In this document: positions 52,359-62,297 of the stretch, piece after piece
Position numbering within the stretch: position 1 is the stretch's first letter
How the letters are laid out: each line of letters opens with the position of its first letter
NCBI GenBank assembly: GCA_900473205.1
Contig: UCLB01000027.1
Span: 124,001-188,000, forward strand
From: Hyphomicrobiales bacterium
GTDB taxonomy: Bacteria; Pseudomonadota; Alphaproteobacteria; Rhizobiales; Rhizobiaceae
DNA length: 64,000 bases
Direction: 5' to 3'
Program-made: the position numbers and the translations under genes
Notes under the pieces: generated by a model
The model's database searches: none
Seen by the model: the letters and a program-made list of their open reading frames with translations, nothing else
What the model was told of the DNA's origin: nothing

Positions 52359-53156
52359 ATGCAATTTTTGCTGTCCGGATCGCGGGCTATTCACTATCAG
52401 GCGGTCGGTCTCGACGAGGCAAAGCCCGTTATCGTTTTCATCAACTCGCTGGGCACGGATTTCCGTATCTGGAATGCGGTGATGGCGGCGCTGGGTGATG
52501 GGTATGCCTATGTGGTTCATGACAAGCGCGGCCACGGGCTTTCCGACACCGGAAGTGCGCCTTACACAATTGACGACCACGTCGATGATCTGGAAGCGCT
52601 GCTGGATCACCTCTACGTCAGAAAGGCGGTTATTTGGGGTCTGTCGGTCGGTGGATTGATTGCGCAGGGCCTTTACGCCCGTCGCCCCGATCTCGTCGCG
52701 GCTTTGATCCTCAGCAATACCGCCCACAAGATTGGCTCTGCGGATATGTGGAATGACCGCATCGGCAAGATCGAGCACGATGGTATCGCGCCGCTGGTCG
52801 ATGGCGTTATGGAGCGCTGGTTTACACCTGCATTCCGCAAGTTGGACAATGCGGATTATCTCGGGGCGCGAACCATGCTCGCCCGTCAGGACGCGGAGGG
52901 ATATGCCGGAACCTGCGCCGCCATTCGCGATGCCGACTTCACCGCGCTGGCTCCCGAGATCGCTGTTCCCACACTGTGCATTGCTGGTGATGGCGACGGA
53001 TCGACGCCGCCGGATCTGGTCGCTGCGCTGTCGGGTCTCATCCCCGGCAGTCGCCTCAGCACCATAAAAGACTGCGGACACATACCCTGCCTTGAGCAGC
53101 CAGAAGCCTATGCAGCCGCTGCCGAGACTTTCCTCAAATCCCTGCCGGAGCTTTGA
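52359..53156 (+). CDS. pcaD: 3-oxoadipate enol-lactonase PcaD
   Basis: PcaD hydrolyses beta-ketoadipate enol-lactone to beta-ketoadipate. The 265 residues form an alpha/beta hydrolase with an oxyanion region FINSLGTDFRIW, the nucleophile elbow GLSVGGLIAQ, a late acid in GDGDGSTPP and the catalytic His in CGHIPCLEQP. AGGAGGA eight bases before ATG 52359 decides the start against an in-frame GTG at 52353. It is first in the pcaDCHGB operon. Confidence 0.96.
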   Translation: MQFLLSGSRAIHYQAVGLDEAKPVIVFINSLGTDFRIWNAVMAALGDGYAYVVHDKRGHGLSDTGSAPYTIDDHVDDLEALLDHLYVRKAVIWGLSVGGLIAQGLYARRPDLVAALILSNTAHKIGSADMWNDRIGKIEHDGIAPLVDGVMERWFTPAFRKLDNADYLGARTMLARQDAEGYAGTCAAIRDADFTALAPEIAVPTLCIAGDGDGSTPPDLVAALSGLIPGSRLSTIKDCGHIPCLEQPEAYAAAAETFLKSLPEL

Positions 53157-53158
53157 CC

Positions 53159-53575
53159 ATGGCTGATGCCGAAAAGACGAACAGGTTCGAAGACGGGATG
53201 AAAACCCGTCGCGAAGTGCTTGGAAACGCCCATGTGGACCGCGCGCAGGCGGCGTCCACACCGTTCGACCAGCCCTTTCAGCGCTTGATCACGGAATCGG
53301 CCTGGGGCACGGTGTGGTCTGGCACGCACTGGACCAATCGGGAGCGCTCCATGGTGACGATAGCTCTGCTTGCCGCGCTGGGTCAGGATGAGGAAGTGGC
53401 CATGCATGTGCGCGCCACTGCCAATACCGGCGCGACGGAGGAAGACATTCGCGAAGCGCTGATGCATGTGGCAATTTACGCTGGCGTTCCAGCCGCCAAC
53501 CATGCTTTCAAGATTGCGAAGGCTACGCTTGCCGAAATGCGGGCTGCGTCTTCGCGTGAGGAGGAAAAGAAATGA
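53159..53575 (+). CDS. pcaC: 4-carboxymuconolactone decarboxylase PcaC
   Basis: PcaC converts gamma-carboxymuconolactone to the enol-lactone used by PcaD. The 138 residues show [48 protein letters not shown]-like sequence ([15 protein letters not shown]), and [26 protein letters not shown] with the conserved His. It starts two bases after the pcaD stop and overlaps pcaH by four bases. Confidence 0.96.
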   Translation: MADAEKTNRFEDGMKTRREVLGNAHVDRAQAASTPFDQPFQRLITESAWGTVWSGTHWTNRERSMVTIALLAALGQDEEVAMHVRATANTGATEEDIREALMHVAIYAGVPAANHAFKIAKATLAEMRAASSREEEKK

Positions 53576-54312
53576 CCAATACACCGCCCGAAACCGGACC
53601 CTTCTTTGCCAGAGACCGCAGCATTCACCCGCCCGCATTTGCGCCGGGATATAAGACCTCGGTCCTGCGTTCGCCGCAGCGCGCGCTGATTTCGCTGGAA
53701 GGTACCAGAAGCGAGATCACAGGTCCGGTCTTTGGTCACAGCATGCTCAACCCGCTGGATAATGACCTGATCCTCAATTACGCCAAGCCCGGTGAAATGC
53801 CGATCGGCCCGCGCATTCTGGTGCATGGTCGCGTTCTGGATGAACGTGGCCGGGGTGTCGATGGTGCGCTGGTGGAGTTCTGGCAGGCCAATGCAGGCGG
53901 GCGTTACCTGCACAAGAAGGAAACCTATCTCGCGCCGGTCGATCCAAATTTCGGCGGCGTTGGACGCACGATTACCGATGCGGATGGCTATTATTGGTTC
54001 AAGACGATCCAGCCCGGAGCCTATCCATGGCCCAATGGCGTGAATGACTGGCGCCCGGCGCATATTCACTTTTCGGTCTTCGGCCACGGCTTTGCCCAGC
54101 GACTGATTACCCAGATGTATTTCGAAGGCGACCCGATGATCTGGCAATGTCCAATCGTCAAGACCATTCCGGACAAGGCAGCTATCGAGCGGCTGGTTGC
54201 CGCACTCGACATGACCTCGGCCATCCCGATGGATATGCGCGCCTATAAGTTCGATATCGTGCTGCGCGGACGCCGCTCCACCCTGTTTGAAAACCGCATG
54301 GAGGGCAATTGA
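53572..54312 (+). CDS. pcaH: Protocatechuate 3,4-dioxygenase beta subunit PcaH
   Basis: PcaH carries the non-heme Fe(III) centre that cleaves protocatechuate between the hydroxyls to beta-carboxymuconate. The 246 residues contain all four expected iron ligands: the Tyr in [12 protein letters not shown], the Tyr in GAYPWPNG and both His in [11 protein letters not shown]. The N-terminal segment and [15 protein letters not shown] are family-typical. It is coupled to pcaC by an ATGA overlap and followed one base later by pcaG. Confidence 0.97.
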   Translation: MTNTPPETGPFFARDRSIHPPAFAPGYKTSVLRSPQRALISLEGTRSEITGPVFGHSMLNPLDNDLILNYAKPGEMPIGPRILVHGRVLDERGRGVDGALVEFWQANAGGRYLHKKETYLAPVDPNFGGVGRTITDADGYYWFKTIQPGAYPWPNGVNDWRPAHIHFSVFGHGFAQRLITQMYFEGDPMIWQCPIVKTIPDKAAIERLVAALDMTSAIPMDMRAYKFDIVLRGRRSTLFENRMEGN

Positions 54313-54313
54313 G

Positions 54314-54934
54314 ATGGTTCAGCCGCTTTATTACTTCAAGGAAAGCGCCTCCCAGACGGCAGGTCCATATGTCCATATCGGCTGCACGCCCAATTTCGTC
54401 GGCATTGAAGGCGTCTTTGCCGAGGACCTCGGTTCCGCTGCGCTTTACAATGACAACGCCAAGGGCGAGCGGATCACCATTCGCGGCACGGTTTACGATG
54501 GCGGTGGTAATGCGCTGAAAGACGCGCTGATCGAAATCTGGCAGGCGGATGCCGAAGGGCTTTATAACAGCCCCAGCGAAACACGCGGCACGGCTGATCC
54601 AAATTTCTCCGGCTTTGGCCGCTCGCCCGGAAGCATGGATACGGGTGAGTTCGTTTTTGAGACCATCAAGCCCGGCAAGGTTCCGTTCAAGGACGGGCGC
54701 TGGATGGCCCCGCACATCACTTTCTGGATTGTCGCGCGCGGCATCAATATCGGTCTGCACACCCGCATGTATTTTCCGGAAGAGGGCGATGCGAATGCGA
54801 GCGACCCGGTTCTGGCCCGTGTTGAACACAAGCCACGCCTTGCAACCTTGATCGCAAAGAAGGAAGAAGGAAACACCTATCGTTTCGACATCCATCTTCA
54901 GGGTGACCGCGAAACGGTTTTCTTCGACATTTGA
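54314..54934 (+). CDS. pcaG: Protocatechuate 3,4-dioxygenase alpha subunit PcaG
   Basis: PcaG is the structural partner of PcaH. The 206 residues open with the family pattern KESASQTAGPYVHIGC and contain GNALKDALIEIWQADAEGLY, DPNFSGFGRS and PHITFWIVARGINIGLHTRMYF, and it lacks the iron ligands as expected. The ATG at 54314 comes one base after the pcaH stop; a frame open from 54287 lies in pcaH. Confidence 0.96.
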   Translation: MVQPLYYFKESASQTAGPYVHIGCTPNFVGIEGVFAEDLGSAALYNDNAKGERITIRGTVYDGGGNALKDALIEIWQADAEGLYNSPSETRGTADPNFSGFGRSPGSMDTGEFVFETIKPGKVPFKDGRWMAPHITFWIVARGINIGLHTRMYFPEEGDANASDPVLARVEHKPRLATLIAKKEEGNTYRFDIHLQGDRETVFFDI

Positions 54935-54941
54935 GATCAAA

Positions 54942-55994
54942 ATGAGCTTTTCCCCTTTTGAACATCCTGTCCTCGGCGGTCTTTTCGGTGATGCGGAAAT
55001 AGCAGCGCTATTTTCCGCAGAAGCCGATATCGCCGCCATGCTGCGCTTTGAAACCGCGCTGGCGGCGGCACAGGCCGCGACGGGCATTATTTCAGACGGG
55101 GAAGCCACCAGCATTTCGCAAGGTCTCGCAAAGGCTGCGATCAATTACGCCGCCCTGCGGGATGGCGTAGCAAAAGACGGTGTCGTCATACCGGAACTGG
55201 TGCGCCAGTTGCGCGCAGCGGTGGGTGGCGATGCTGCTGCCAAAGTACATCTCGGCGCGACGAGCCAGGATGTGATCGATACGAGCCTCATGCTGCGCCT
55301 GAAGGCTGCGGCCTTCATCATCGGCACGCGACTGTCCTCCTGCATTTCGGGTTTGGAAAATCTCACCAAGCGTGATGGTTCAAACCCCCTCATGGGCTAC
55401 ACCCGCATGCAGGCCGCCATTCCGATTACGGTCACAGACCGGGTGGCGAGCTGGCAAAAGCCGCTCTATCGGCATGAAGAACGCCTTCATACATTGCTGG
55501 AAAAGGGCTTTTCCCTGCAATTTGGTGGCGCTGCCGGCACATTGGAGAAATTTGGAGACAAGGCATCCTATCTCCGCACGGAACTGGCGAAGCGGCTTGA
55601 TCTTGCCGATATCTCGCAATGGCACAGCCAGCGCGATGGCATTGCCGATTTTGGGCATTTCTTGTCGCTCATCACCGGCTCGCTCGGTAAATTCGGGCAG
55701 GATGTCGCTCTGCTTGCTGAACTCGGTAAAGGCATTCGCCTCTCCGGTGGCGGCGGTTCGTCTGCCATGCCACACAAGCAAAATCCTGTCGTAGCCGAAA
55801 CGCTGGTAGCGTTAGCGCGTTTCAATGCCGTGCAGGTCTCCGCACTGCATCAGGCAATGGTACATGAACAGGAACGATCCGGTGCCGCGTGGATGCTGGA
55901 ATGGCTGGTCCTGCCGCAAATGATCGCTGCGACTGGCGCCGCGCTCCTGTCTGCCGAGCGCCTGATCCAGCAGATCGAAGCGCTGGGCGACTGA
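54942..55994 (+). CDS. pcaB: 3-carboxy-cis,cis-muconate cycloisomerase PcaB
   Basis: PcaB cyclises beta-carboxy-cis,cis-muconate to gamma-carboxymuconolactone. The 350 residues belong to the fumarase/aspartase superfamily, with VHLGATSQDVIDTSLML and the signature GGGGSSAMPHKQNPV. The C-terminus is short relative to Pseudomonas PcaB (about 450), as in other rhizobial forms I recall. ATG 54942 follows pcaG by seven bases. It is the last gene of pcaDCHGB. Confidence 0.95.
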   Translation: MSFSPFEHPVLGGLFGDAEIAALFSAEADIAAMLRFETALAAAQAATGIISDGEATSISQGLAKAAINYAALRDGVAKDGVVIPELVRQLRAAVGGDAAAKVHLGATSQDVIDTSLMLRLKAAAFIIGTRLSSCISGLENLTKRDGSNPLMGYTRMQAAIPITVTDRVASWQKPLYRHEERLHTLLEKGFSLQFGGAAGTLEKFGDKASYLRTELAKRLDLADISQWHSQRDGIADFGHFLSLITGSLGKFGQDVALLAELGKGIRLSGGGGSSAMPHKQNPVVAETLVALARFNAVQVSALHQAMVHEQERSGAAWMLEWLVLPQMIAATGAALLSAERLIQQIEALGD

Positions 55995-56192
55995 TCGTAG
56001 TCCTGCTTTTTTAGGAACTATTGTCCAAGGGGCGCGTTCACTTGGCAGGAGAGCTGCTGTGTCAAACGGACATGATGGGGCCTGAAAACATCAGGATTTT
56101 TCCGTTTTGTTTTGAAGGCCGACGAAACAGCAGTCGAGCTTCTTACCCGTCTAGGCTCTCCGGCATGATCACTCCCGCCAAGGAGAAAAGCG

Positions 56193-56414
56193 ATGGAAAA
56201 GACCGAAACGCGAAAGCTTGCGGAAGAATACATGCTCCTCGGCGGAACCCGTCAGGTGATGATCGATGATAACAAGACCTTCGTCCGCCAATACGACACA
56301 GAACCGGAGGAAGCAGAACGCTTCTGGCAGGACCGTATAGCGGTACTGGAAAAGGCAAGACGTGACGATGTCGAGTTTTTCTTGCCATCCGTCAATTCGG
56401 ATGAAGCCAACTGA
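56193..56414 (+). CDS. Small hypothetical protein (73 residues)
   Basis: This is an acidic, charged small protein with no signal peptide or membrane helix. It contains YMLLGGTRQVMIDD and EPEEAERFWQDRIAVLEKARRDD, which looks helical. AAGGAG before the ATG and a similar site on the next gene support real expression. It lies 33 bases before the PfpI-family gene and is probably cotranscribed with it. I know no function. Confidence 0.75.
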   Translation: MEKTETRKLAEEYMLLGGTRQVMIDDNKTFVRQYDTEPEEAERFWQDRIAVLEKARRDDVEFFLPSVNSDEAN

Positions 56415-56447
56415 GCTTCGTCAACCAATCTAGCAAAGGAGAAAGCC

Positions 56448-57008
56448 ATGACAGCTATCAACGCTGCTAAAATCGTGATTCTTGCAACGGACGGATATGA
56501 ACGTTCCGAGTTGCGAGTGCCTTATGAAGAGCTGAAGAAAAAGGGTGCCGACGTCAAAATCGCATCTCTCGAAAACGGCGAAATCAAAAGCTGGGACGAG
56601 AAGAACTGGGGCGACAGCATCAAGGTCGACATTCTCGCCAAGGACGTCCGCATCGAAGATTTCGACGCGCTTGTCCTCCCCGGCGGTCAGATCAACCCCG
56701 ACATTTTACGTGCCAGTGATGATGCCATGCGCGTTGTCCGCGAATTCGTCAAATCGGGAAAGGTCGTTGCAGCCATCTGCCACGCACCATGGCTTCTCAT
56801 CGAAGCTGATGCTGTGAAGGGCCGTCAGGTTACCTCCTACGGTTCGATAAAGACTGACGTTAAGAATGCCGGTGGCATCTGGAAGGACGAGAAGGTTGTG
56901 ACCGACAAGGGCATCATCACCTCGCGCTCGCCAGATGACCTTGAAGCTTTTGTCGGCAAGATTGTCGAAGAGGTTGAAGAAGGTCGCCACGAGCGACGCG
57001 CAGCCTGA
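56448..57008 (+). CDS. PfpI/DJ-1 family protein (YhbO/YajL-like deglycase or glutamine amidotransferase-like)
   Basis: This is a 186-residue cytoplasmic protein of the DJ-1/PfpI superfamily, associated with stress protection. The nucleophile is the Cys in AAICHAPWLLIEA, with the following His, and the conserved Glu is in DGYERSELRVPYEEL. The pattern LVLPGGQINPDILR is typical of YhbO-like members. AAGGAG precedes the ATG. The biochemical activity of this family (deglycase versus chaperone or protease) is debated. A strong terminator follows. Confidence 0.9.
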   Translation: MTAINAAKIVILATDGYERSELRVPYEELKKKGADVKIASLENGEIKSWDEKNWGDSIKVDILAKDVRIEDFDALVLPGGQINPDILRASDDAMRVVREFVKSGKVVAAICHAPWLLIEADAVKGRQVTSYGSIKTDVKNAGGIWKDEKVVTDKGIITSRSPDDLEAFVGKIVEEVEEGRHERRAA

Positions 57009-57025
57009 CAGATTTTTGATTTTTG

Positions 57026-57055
57026 GAGCCGCCATGAAAATGGCGGCTCTTTTTT
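57026..57055. terminator. Rho-independent terminator between PfpI gene and leucine operon
   Basis: A perfect 10-bp stem GAGCCGCCAT/ATGGCGGCTC with a GAAA tetraloop is followed by six T on the plus strand. The T-run touches the stop codon of the convergent enoyl-CoA hydratase gene. The AT-rich left flank (TTTTTGATTTTTG) may also let it serve the minus-strand operon. Confidence 0.93.
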
Positions 57056-57845
57056 ATGGATTTTTGGCCCATCGCGGTGGGCGCTTTTCCAGAAAAGCAG
57101 AGATACCCTCTCTGGCTGCTTCACTTTCCCAAGCATCTGCAAGCGCCTGAACGCTGACATTGATCACCGCATCATCGATTTTCATCGATAGGCTGCGGGC
57201 TAATGCCTTTGCGCGCCCAACGGCTTGCGGGGCTACCTTCAGGTACGGGGCAACTTCGAATTCCACCGCCTCATCCAGATCAGACACCGGAACGGCTGCT
57301 TTGATCAGTCCTAGACGTGCCGCTTCCGCAGCGTCGAATAGTCTTGCGGACATGAAGACGCGGCGCGCAAAGCCTTCACCGATCCGTGCCAGAACATAAG
57401 GGCCGATGGTGGCGGGAATGATGCCGAGCTTTGTTTCGGTCAGGCCGAACTTCGCATCCTCAGCAGCAATCGCAACATCGCAGATGCACGCCAAACCTAT
57501 GCCGCCGCCAAAGGCTGCGCCGTGAACCTTGCCGATAAGGGGCGCGCGAAGTTCGTTCAGCGCGCGCAGCATTTCCGCCAGTTTTCTCGCCTCGCGCATC
57601 CTGGTTTCACGGTCAGCCTTGATCTGCGCCATCATCCATGAGAGATCGCCACCCGCGCAAAACAGCTCACCGTTTCCAGAAAGAATGACCGCGCGGATAT
57701 CATCATCGGCATTGGCCTTAGTCGCAAAATCCGTCAGTTCGGCAATCATCGTCGCCGTCATGGCATTACGTTTATCCGGGCGGTTCAGCGTGAGGGAAAC
57801 GATGCCGCGCGCATCTCTGGATATCTGCAATGTTTCATATTTCAT
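57054..57845 (-). CDS. Enoyl-CoA hydratase family, probable methylglutaconyl-CoA hydratase
   Basis: In this operon the enzyme should hydrate 3-methylglutaconyl-CoA to HMG-CoA (LiuC role). The 263 residues have the crotonase oxyanion segments NGELFCAGGDLSWM and GAAFGGGIGLACICDVAIA, and the catalytic Glu region FGLTETKLGIIP. The GGDLSWM form is common in methylglutaconyl-CoA hydratases. It overlaps the end of the HMG-CoA lyase gene by 11 bases and is last in the operon. Confidence 0.88.
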   Translation of the reverse strand: MKYETLQISRDARGIVSLTLNRPDKRNAMTATMIAELTDFATKANADDDIRAVILSGNGELFCAGGDLSWMMAQIKADRETRMREARKLAEMLRALNELRAPLIGKVHGAAFGGGIGLACICDVAIAAEDAKFGLTETKLGIIPATIGPYVLARIGEGFARRVFMSARLFDAAEAARLGLIKAAVPVSDLDEAVEFEVAPYLKVAPQAVGRAKALARSLSMKIDDAVINVSVQALADAWESEAAREGISAFLEKRPPRWAKNP

Positions 57846-58701
57846 GCGCGGCTCCTGTTATCTGGCGGGCGAAAGCGGCGGCGGTTGCCAGTGCTCGCAT
57901 ATCGACGCCCGTGTCATAGCCCAGCGCAGAAAGCCGGGCCACAACTGCCTCCGTCGCGACATTGCCTTTGGCGCCCGGCGCATAGGGGCAGCCGCCAAGG
58001 CCCGCGACCGAACTGTCGAAGGTGCGGATACCGAACTCCAGCGCGTATTCTATATTGTCGAGGGCGCGGTGGTGCGTGTCATGGAAATGCCCCGCCAGTC
58101 TTGCGGCATCGATATGACGGCACAGCAAACTCAACAGACCTTCAAGTTTTTCCGGGGTTGCCGCCCCAATCGTATCGCCAAGGCTGATTTCGTAGCAGCC
58201 GAGTGCAAGAAGTGCCTCACTCACATCAAGGACATTTTCGGCAGCAACGGCACCATCATAGGGGCAGTCCGTAATACAGGAGACATAGCCGCGCACGGGG
58301 AGGCCGATGTCCTTTGCCGCTTGGAGAACGGGCTTGAAGCGCTCGATGCTGTCAGCAATCGAGCAGTTGATATTCTTCTGGCTGAAGCCTTCCGACGCCG
58401 AGGCGAAGACAGCGATCTCATCCGCTTTCGCGCTGACTGCCGCCTCAAAGCCTTTCAGGTTGGGCGTCAGCGCGGCATAGGTCACGCCCGCCTCGCGGAG
58501 AATGCCCGCCAGCACCTCGGCAGCATCCGCCATTTGGGGCACCCATTTTGGGCTGACGAAGCTGGTGACCTCGATTTTTCGAAGGCCAGTCTGCGAGAGC
58601 ATGTCGATCAGCGCGATTTTATCGGCGGTGCTGATCATCGCCTTCTCGTTTTGAAGCCCATCCCGCGGTCCAACTTCAAATATCGTGACTTTATCAGCCA
58701 T
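57835..58701 (-). CDS. hmgL: Hydroxymethylglutaryl-CoA lyase
   Basis: This enzyme cleaves HMG-CoA to acetoacetate and acetyl-CoA, ending leucine degradation. The 288-residue TIM barrel begins VTIFEVGPRDGLQNEK, has VTSFVSPKWVPQMADA, the metal-binding HFHDTHHRALDN and the signature GLGGCPYAPGAKGNVATE with its catalytic Cys. ATG 58701 fits the family N-terminus; the upstream open frame lies inside mccA. It overlaps mccA by eight bases. Confidence 0.95.
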   Translation of the reverse strand: MADKVTIFEVGPRDGLQNEKAMISTADKIALIDMLSQTGLRKIEVTSFVSPKWVPQMADAAEVLAGILREAGVTYAALTPNLKGFEAAVSAKADEIAVFASASEGFSQKNINCSIADSIERFKPVLQAAKDIGLPVRGYVSCITDCPYDGAVAAENVLDVSEALLALGCYEISLGDTIGAATPEKLEGLLSLLCRHIDAARLAGHFHDTHHRALDNIEYALEFGIRTFDSSVAGLGGCPYAPGAKGNVATEAVVARLSALGYDTGVDMRALATAAAFARQITGAAHEI

Positions 58702-60679
58702 CCTCAGCCTCGAAGACGATGAGTATGTCGCCATGGCTGACCTGCTGTCCTGCCGCCGCATTCAGCGCCGCGATGGTGCCATCACGCGGTGCGCTCAGCA
58801 CATGCTCCATCTTCATGGCCTCCAGCACCATCAAGGCCTCGCCTTGCTGGACGGACTGGCCAGCGGTAGCAAATACCTTGGCAACCAGTCCCGGCATGGG
58901 GGCAGCAATCATATTGCCACCCTGATCTTTCGCTGCCGCTTGCGCCAGTGGATCGATCTTCGTCCAGCTGAAGCAATGACCATCGATGAAGAGATGGACC
59001 TTGTCCTGCTGCGTAAACACGCGGAAGGTTTGACGATAGCCAGCATCCTCCACCGTCACGTTGTTCCCGTCGCGCATTACGCGAAAACGGCCCGCTGCAG
59101 TCTCCACGGCAGAGCCATCCACGAGCATGTCGATATGCTCGACATCTTCCTCTCGCATGAGCGACAGTTGCAAGCTGGATGTGCCCCAAATGCGGAAGCA
59201 GCGCAGCATATCGAAAGGGTCTGATCCGGTAGGTGGATCAAGGAGGCCACTGACGAGCATAGCGGCAACGGCTGATCCATAGGCTGGGGGCTCCGGCCTT
59301 ATGATCAGCTCTGGCAAATGCCGTGCAATTAGCCCGGTATCGACATCGCCGGAGGCGAAACTGGCGTCGCGGGAAAGTGCGGTCAGGAACGCCAGATTGG
59401 TCACGGTTCCAGCGATCTCGGTTGCGCTCAGCGTGGCCGTCAGCTTTCGCAGTGCTGCTTCACGCGTCTCGCTATGCACGATGATTTTTGCGATCATCGG
59501 GTCGTACCACGGGGTGACCGTATCGCCTGAGCGCACACCGCTATCGATGCGAATGTCCGCCCGTTCGAATTCTGCACCATTTGGAAAGCGCAGATGGTCC
59601 AGCTTTCCCGTGGCTGGCAAAAAGCCCTGTGCCGCATCTTCCGCATAAAGTCGGGCCTCGAAGGCACGGCCGGTGATTGTCACATCATCTTGCGAGAAGG
59701 GCAGGGGTTCCCCCGCCGCCACGCGCAACTGCAGTTCCACGAAATCCAGCCCGGTAATGGCTTCCGAAACCGGATGCTCCACCTGAAGCCTCGTGTTCAT
59801 CTCCATGAACCAGAAACCATCGCTGCGCAGACCCTGGCTGCCATCGGCAATGAACTCGATTGTACCAGCACCGCGATAGCCAATCGTGCGGGCGGCTTCC
59901 ACGGCTGCGGCACCCATGGCGGCGCGCACCTCTTCCGTCATGCCCGGAGCAGGTGCTTCTTCGATAACCTTCTGGTGGCGGCGTTGGAGCGAGCAGTCCC
60001 GCTCGAAAAGGTGGACGACATTGCCGAAAGCGTCGGTAAAAACCTGAATTTCAATGTGGCGCGGCGAGGTTATGTATTTCTCGACCAGCACGGCTGCGTC
60101 GCCAAAACTTTTCGCGCCCTCACGCTGCGCGCTCTCCAGCGCCGAGAGAAAATCCTCTGGTTTTTCTACAAGCCGCATGCCCTTGCCGCCGCCACCGGCG
60201 CGCGCCTTGATCAGCACCGGATAACCGGCCTGCGCAGCCTGATCTTTCAGAAAGGCGGCATCCTGCTCCGCACCATGATAGCCCGGCACCACAGGTACGC
60301 CGGCTTTTTCCATCAACGCCTTTGCCGCATCTTTCAGCCCCATGGCGCGGATAGCACTGGAGGGCGGGCCGATGAACACCAGCCCTGCCTTTTCGACAGC
60401 CTCCACAAAATCGGGGTTCTCAGACAGAAAACCATAGCCGGGATGCAGCGCCTCCGCCCCGGTTTTCAATGCTGCCTTGATGATTGCCGTGCCATTCAGA
60501 TAGCTCTCCGAAACGGCAGGCGGGCCGATCCGCACGGCTTCATCAGCAAGCTGCACGTGTTTGGCCTGCGCATCCGCATCGGAATAGACGGCGACTGTTT
60601 TGATGCCCATGCGCCGCGCCGTGGTTATGACACGGCAGGCGATTTCTCCGCGATTGGCGATGAGTATTTTCTGAAACAT
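58694..60679 (-). CDS. mccA: Methylcrotonyl-CoA carboxylase alpha (biotin) subunit
   Basis: MccA carboxylates biotin and carries it for MccB. The 661 residues consist of a biotin carboxylase domain (IANRGEIACRVITTARRMGI, ATP-grasp loop KARAGGGGKGMRLV, EMNTRLQVEHPVSEAI), a linker, and a C-terminal biotinyl domain with VLEAMKMEHVL, where the Lys is biotinylated. Length fits MCC alpha rather than the shorter AccC. It starts 10 bases after the mccB stop. Confidence 0.95.
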   Translation of the reverse strand: MFQKILIANRGEIACRVITTARRMGIKTVAVYSDADAQAKHVQLADEAVRIGPPAVSESYLNGTAIIKAALKTGAEALHPGYGFLSENPDFVEAVEKAGLVFIGPPSSAIRAMGLKDAAKALMEKAGVPVVPGYHGAEQDAAFLKDQAAQAGYPVLIKARAGGGGKGMRLVEKPEDFLSALESAQREGAKSFGDAAVLVEKYITSPRHIEIQVFTDAFGNVVHLFERDCSLQRRHQKVIEEAPAPGMTEEVRAAMGAAAVEAARTIGYRGAGTIEFIADGSQGLRSDGFWFMEMNTRLQVEHPVSEAITGLDFVELQLRVAAGEPLPFSQDDVTITGRAFEARLYAEDAAQGFLPATGKLDHLRFPNGAEFERADIRIDSGVRSGDTVTPWYDPMIAKIIVHSETREAALRKLTATLSATEIAGTVTNLAFLTALSRDASFASGDVDTGLIARHLPELIIRPEPPAYGSAVAAMLVSGLLDPPTGSDPFDMLRCFRIWGTSSLQLSLMREEDVEHIDMLVDGSAVETAAGRFRVMRDGNNVTVEDAGYRQTFRVFTQQDKVHLFIDGHCFSWTKIDPLAQAAAKDQGGNMIAAPMPGLVAKVFATAGQSVQQGEALMVLEAMKMEHVLSAPRDGTIAALNAAAGQQVSHGDILIVFEAEDG

Positions 60680-60689
60680 CGCGCGCTCC

Positions 60690-62297
60690 TCACATGCGGA
60701 AAATGCCGAAGCGGGTGTCGGCTATCGGCGCGTTAAGGGAGACTGAAAGGCTGAGCGCCAGGATCTCGCGGCTTTTGCGTGGGTCGATGATGCCGTCATC
60801 CCACAGCCGGGCGGAGGCATAGAGCGGGTGGCTTTGCCGCTCGAACATCTCGATGGTCGGTCGCTTGAATTCCGCTTCCTCCTCCGCACTCCAGCTTTGT
60901 CCCGCGCGCTGCAGCCCGTCGCGCTTCACCGTCGCCAGAACGCCTGCGGCCTGTTCGCCGCCCATCACCGATATGCGGCTATTGGGCCATGTCCATAAAA
61001 AACGCGGAGAGTAGGCGCGGCCAGCCATGCCATAATTGCCCGCCCCGAAGGAGCCTCCCACCAGCATGGTGATTTTGGGAACGGAGGTCGTTGCCACCGC
61101 CGTCACCAGCTTGGCGCCGTGGCGGGCAATGCCCTCATTCTCATATCGGCGCCCAACCATAAAGCCGGTAATGTTTTGCAGGAAGACGAGTGGGATTTTT
61201 CGCTGTGAGCAAAGTTCGATGAAATGCGCACCCTTTTGCGCCGCCTCGCTAAACAACACACCATTATTGGCAACGATGCCCACAGGGCAGCCCATGATAT
61301 GTGCAAAGCCGGTGACAAGCGTTTCACCGAAACGCGCCTTGAACTCATCGAAACGGGAGCCATCGACAATGCGGGCAATGACTTCGCGGATATCGTAAGG
61401 CGTCCGCAGGCTAGCAGGGACGACACCGAGAATTTCCTGCGGATCGTAGAGCGGGTCTTCCGGCGCTTGCCATGTCACGGTGTGAGCCTTGCGGCGGTTG
61501 AGACCGGCCACGGCCTGTCGGGCAAGCGCCAGCGCGTGCTCATCATTTTCCGCCAGATAATCGGCAACACCGGAAAGACGCGTATGGACATCGCCGCCGC
61601 CCAGTTCTTCGGCAGAGATGACTTCGCCGGTGGCGGCCTTCACCAGCGGCGGACCAGCCAAAAAAATCGTGCCTTGGTCGCGCACGATGATGGTGACATC
61701 CGACATGGCCGGCACATAAGCCCCACCTGCGGTGCACGAGCCCATGACCACGGCAATCTGGGCAATGCCCGCCGCACTCATCCGCGCCTGATTATAGAAG
61801 ATGCGCCCGAAATGATCGCGATCCGGAAAAACCTCGTCCTGATTGGGCAGGTTCGCGCCGCCGCTATCCACCAGATAGATGCAGGGCAGGTGGTTTTCCT
61901 CCGCGATTTCCTGCGCGCGCAGATGTTTCTTGACGGTCAGAGGGAAATAGGTGCCGCCTTTCACCGTCGCATCGTTGCAGACGATCATGCAGTCCTGACC
62001 GCTGATCCTGCCGATGCCGGTGATCAGCCCAGCACTAGGCACGGCAGCATCATAAACATCATGAGCGGCGGTGATGCCGATTTCCAGAAACGGGGAACCG
62101 GGGTCGAGCAACCGGGTCACCCGGTCTCGCGGCAACAGCTTGCCTCGGGCGAGGTGGCGCTCGCGTGCCGTCTCGCCACCACCGGCCATGGCGGTGCCGA
62201 CGGCGTCTCCCACCGTTTTCAAGGCGGCTTCATGGGCGCTGCGATTGCTTGTGAAGGTTTCGCTGCTGGTCAGGATGGTGGATTTCAGAACGGTCAT
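60690..62297 (-). CDS. mccB: Methylcrotonyl-CoA carboxylase beta subunit (carboxyltransferase)
   Basis: MccB transfers CO2 to 3-methylcrotonyl-CoA to form 3-methylglutaconyl-CoA. The 535 residues contain [75 protein letters not shown] and [19 protein letters not shown], all MCC-beta features. Its ATG overlaps the ivd stop by four bases (ATGA). Confidence 0.96.
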   Translation of the reverse strand: MTVLKSTILTSSETFTSNRSAHEAALKTVGDAVGTAMAGGGETARERHLARGKLLPRDRVTRLLDPGSPFLEIGITAAHDVYDAAVPSAGLITGIGRISGQDCMIVCNDATVKGGTYFPLTVKKHLRAQEIAEENHLPCIYLVDSGGANLPNQDEVFPDRDHFGRIFYNQARMSAAGIAQIAVVMGSCTAGGAYVPAMSDVTIIVRDQGTIFLAGPPLVKAATGEVISAEELGGGDVHTRLSGVADYLAENDEHALALARQAVAGLNRRKAHTVTWQAPEDPLYDPQEILGVVPASLRTPYDIREVIARIVDGSRFDEFKARFGETLVTGFAHIMGCPVGIVANNGVLFSEAAQKGAHFIELCSQRKIPLVFLQNITGFMVGRRYENEGIARHGAKLVTAVATTSVPKITMLVGGSFGAGNYGMAGRAYSPRFLWTWPNSRISVMGGEQAAGVLATVKRDGLQRAGQSWSAEEEAEFKRPTIEMFERQSHPLYASARLWDDGIIDPRKSREILALSLSVSLNAPIADTRFGIFRM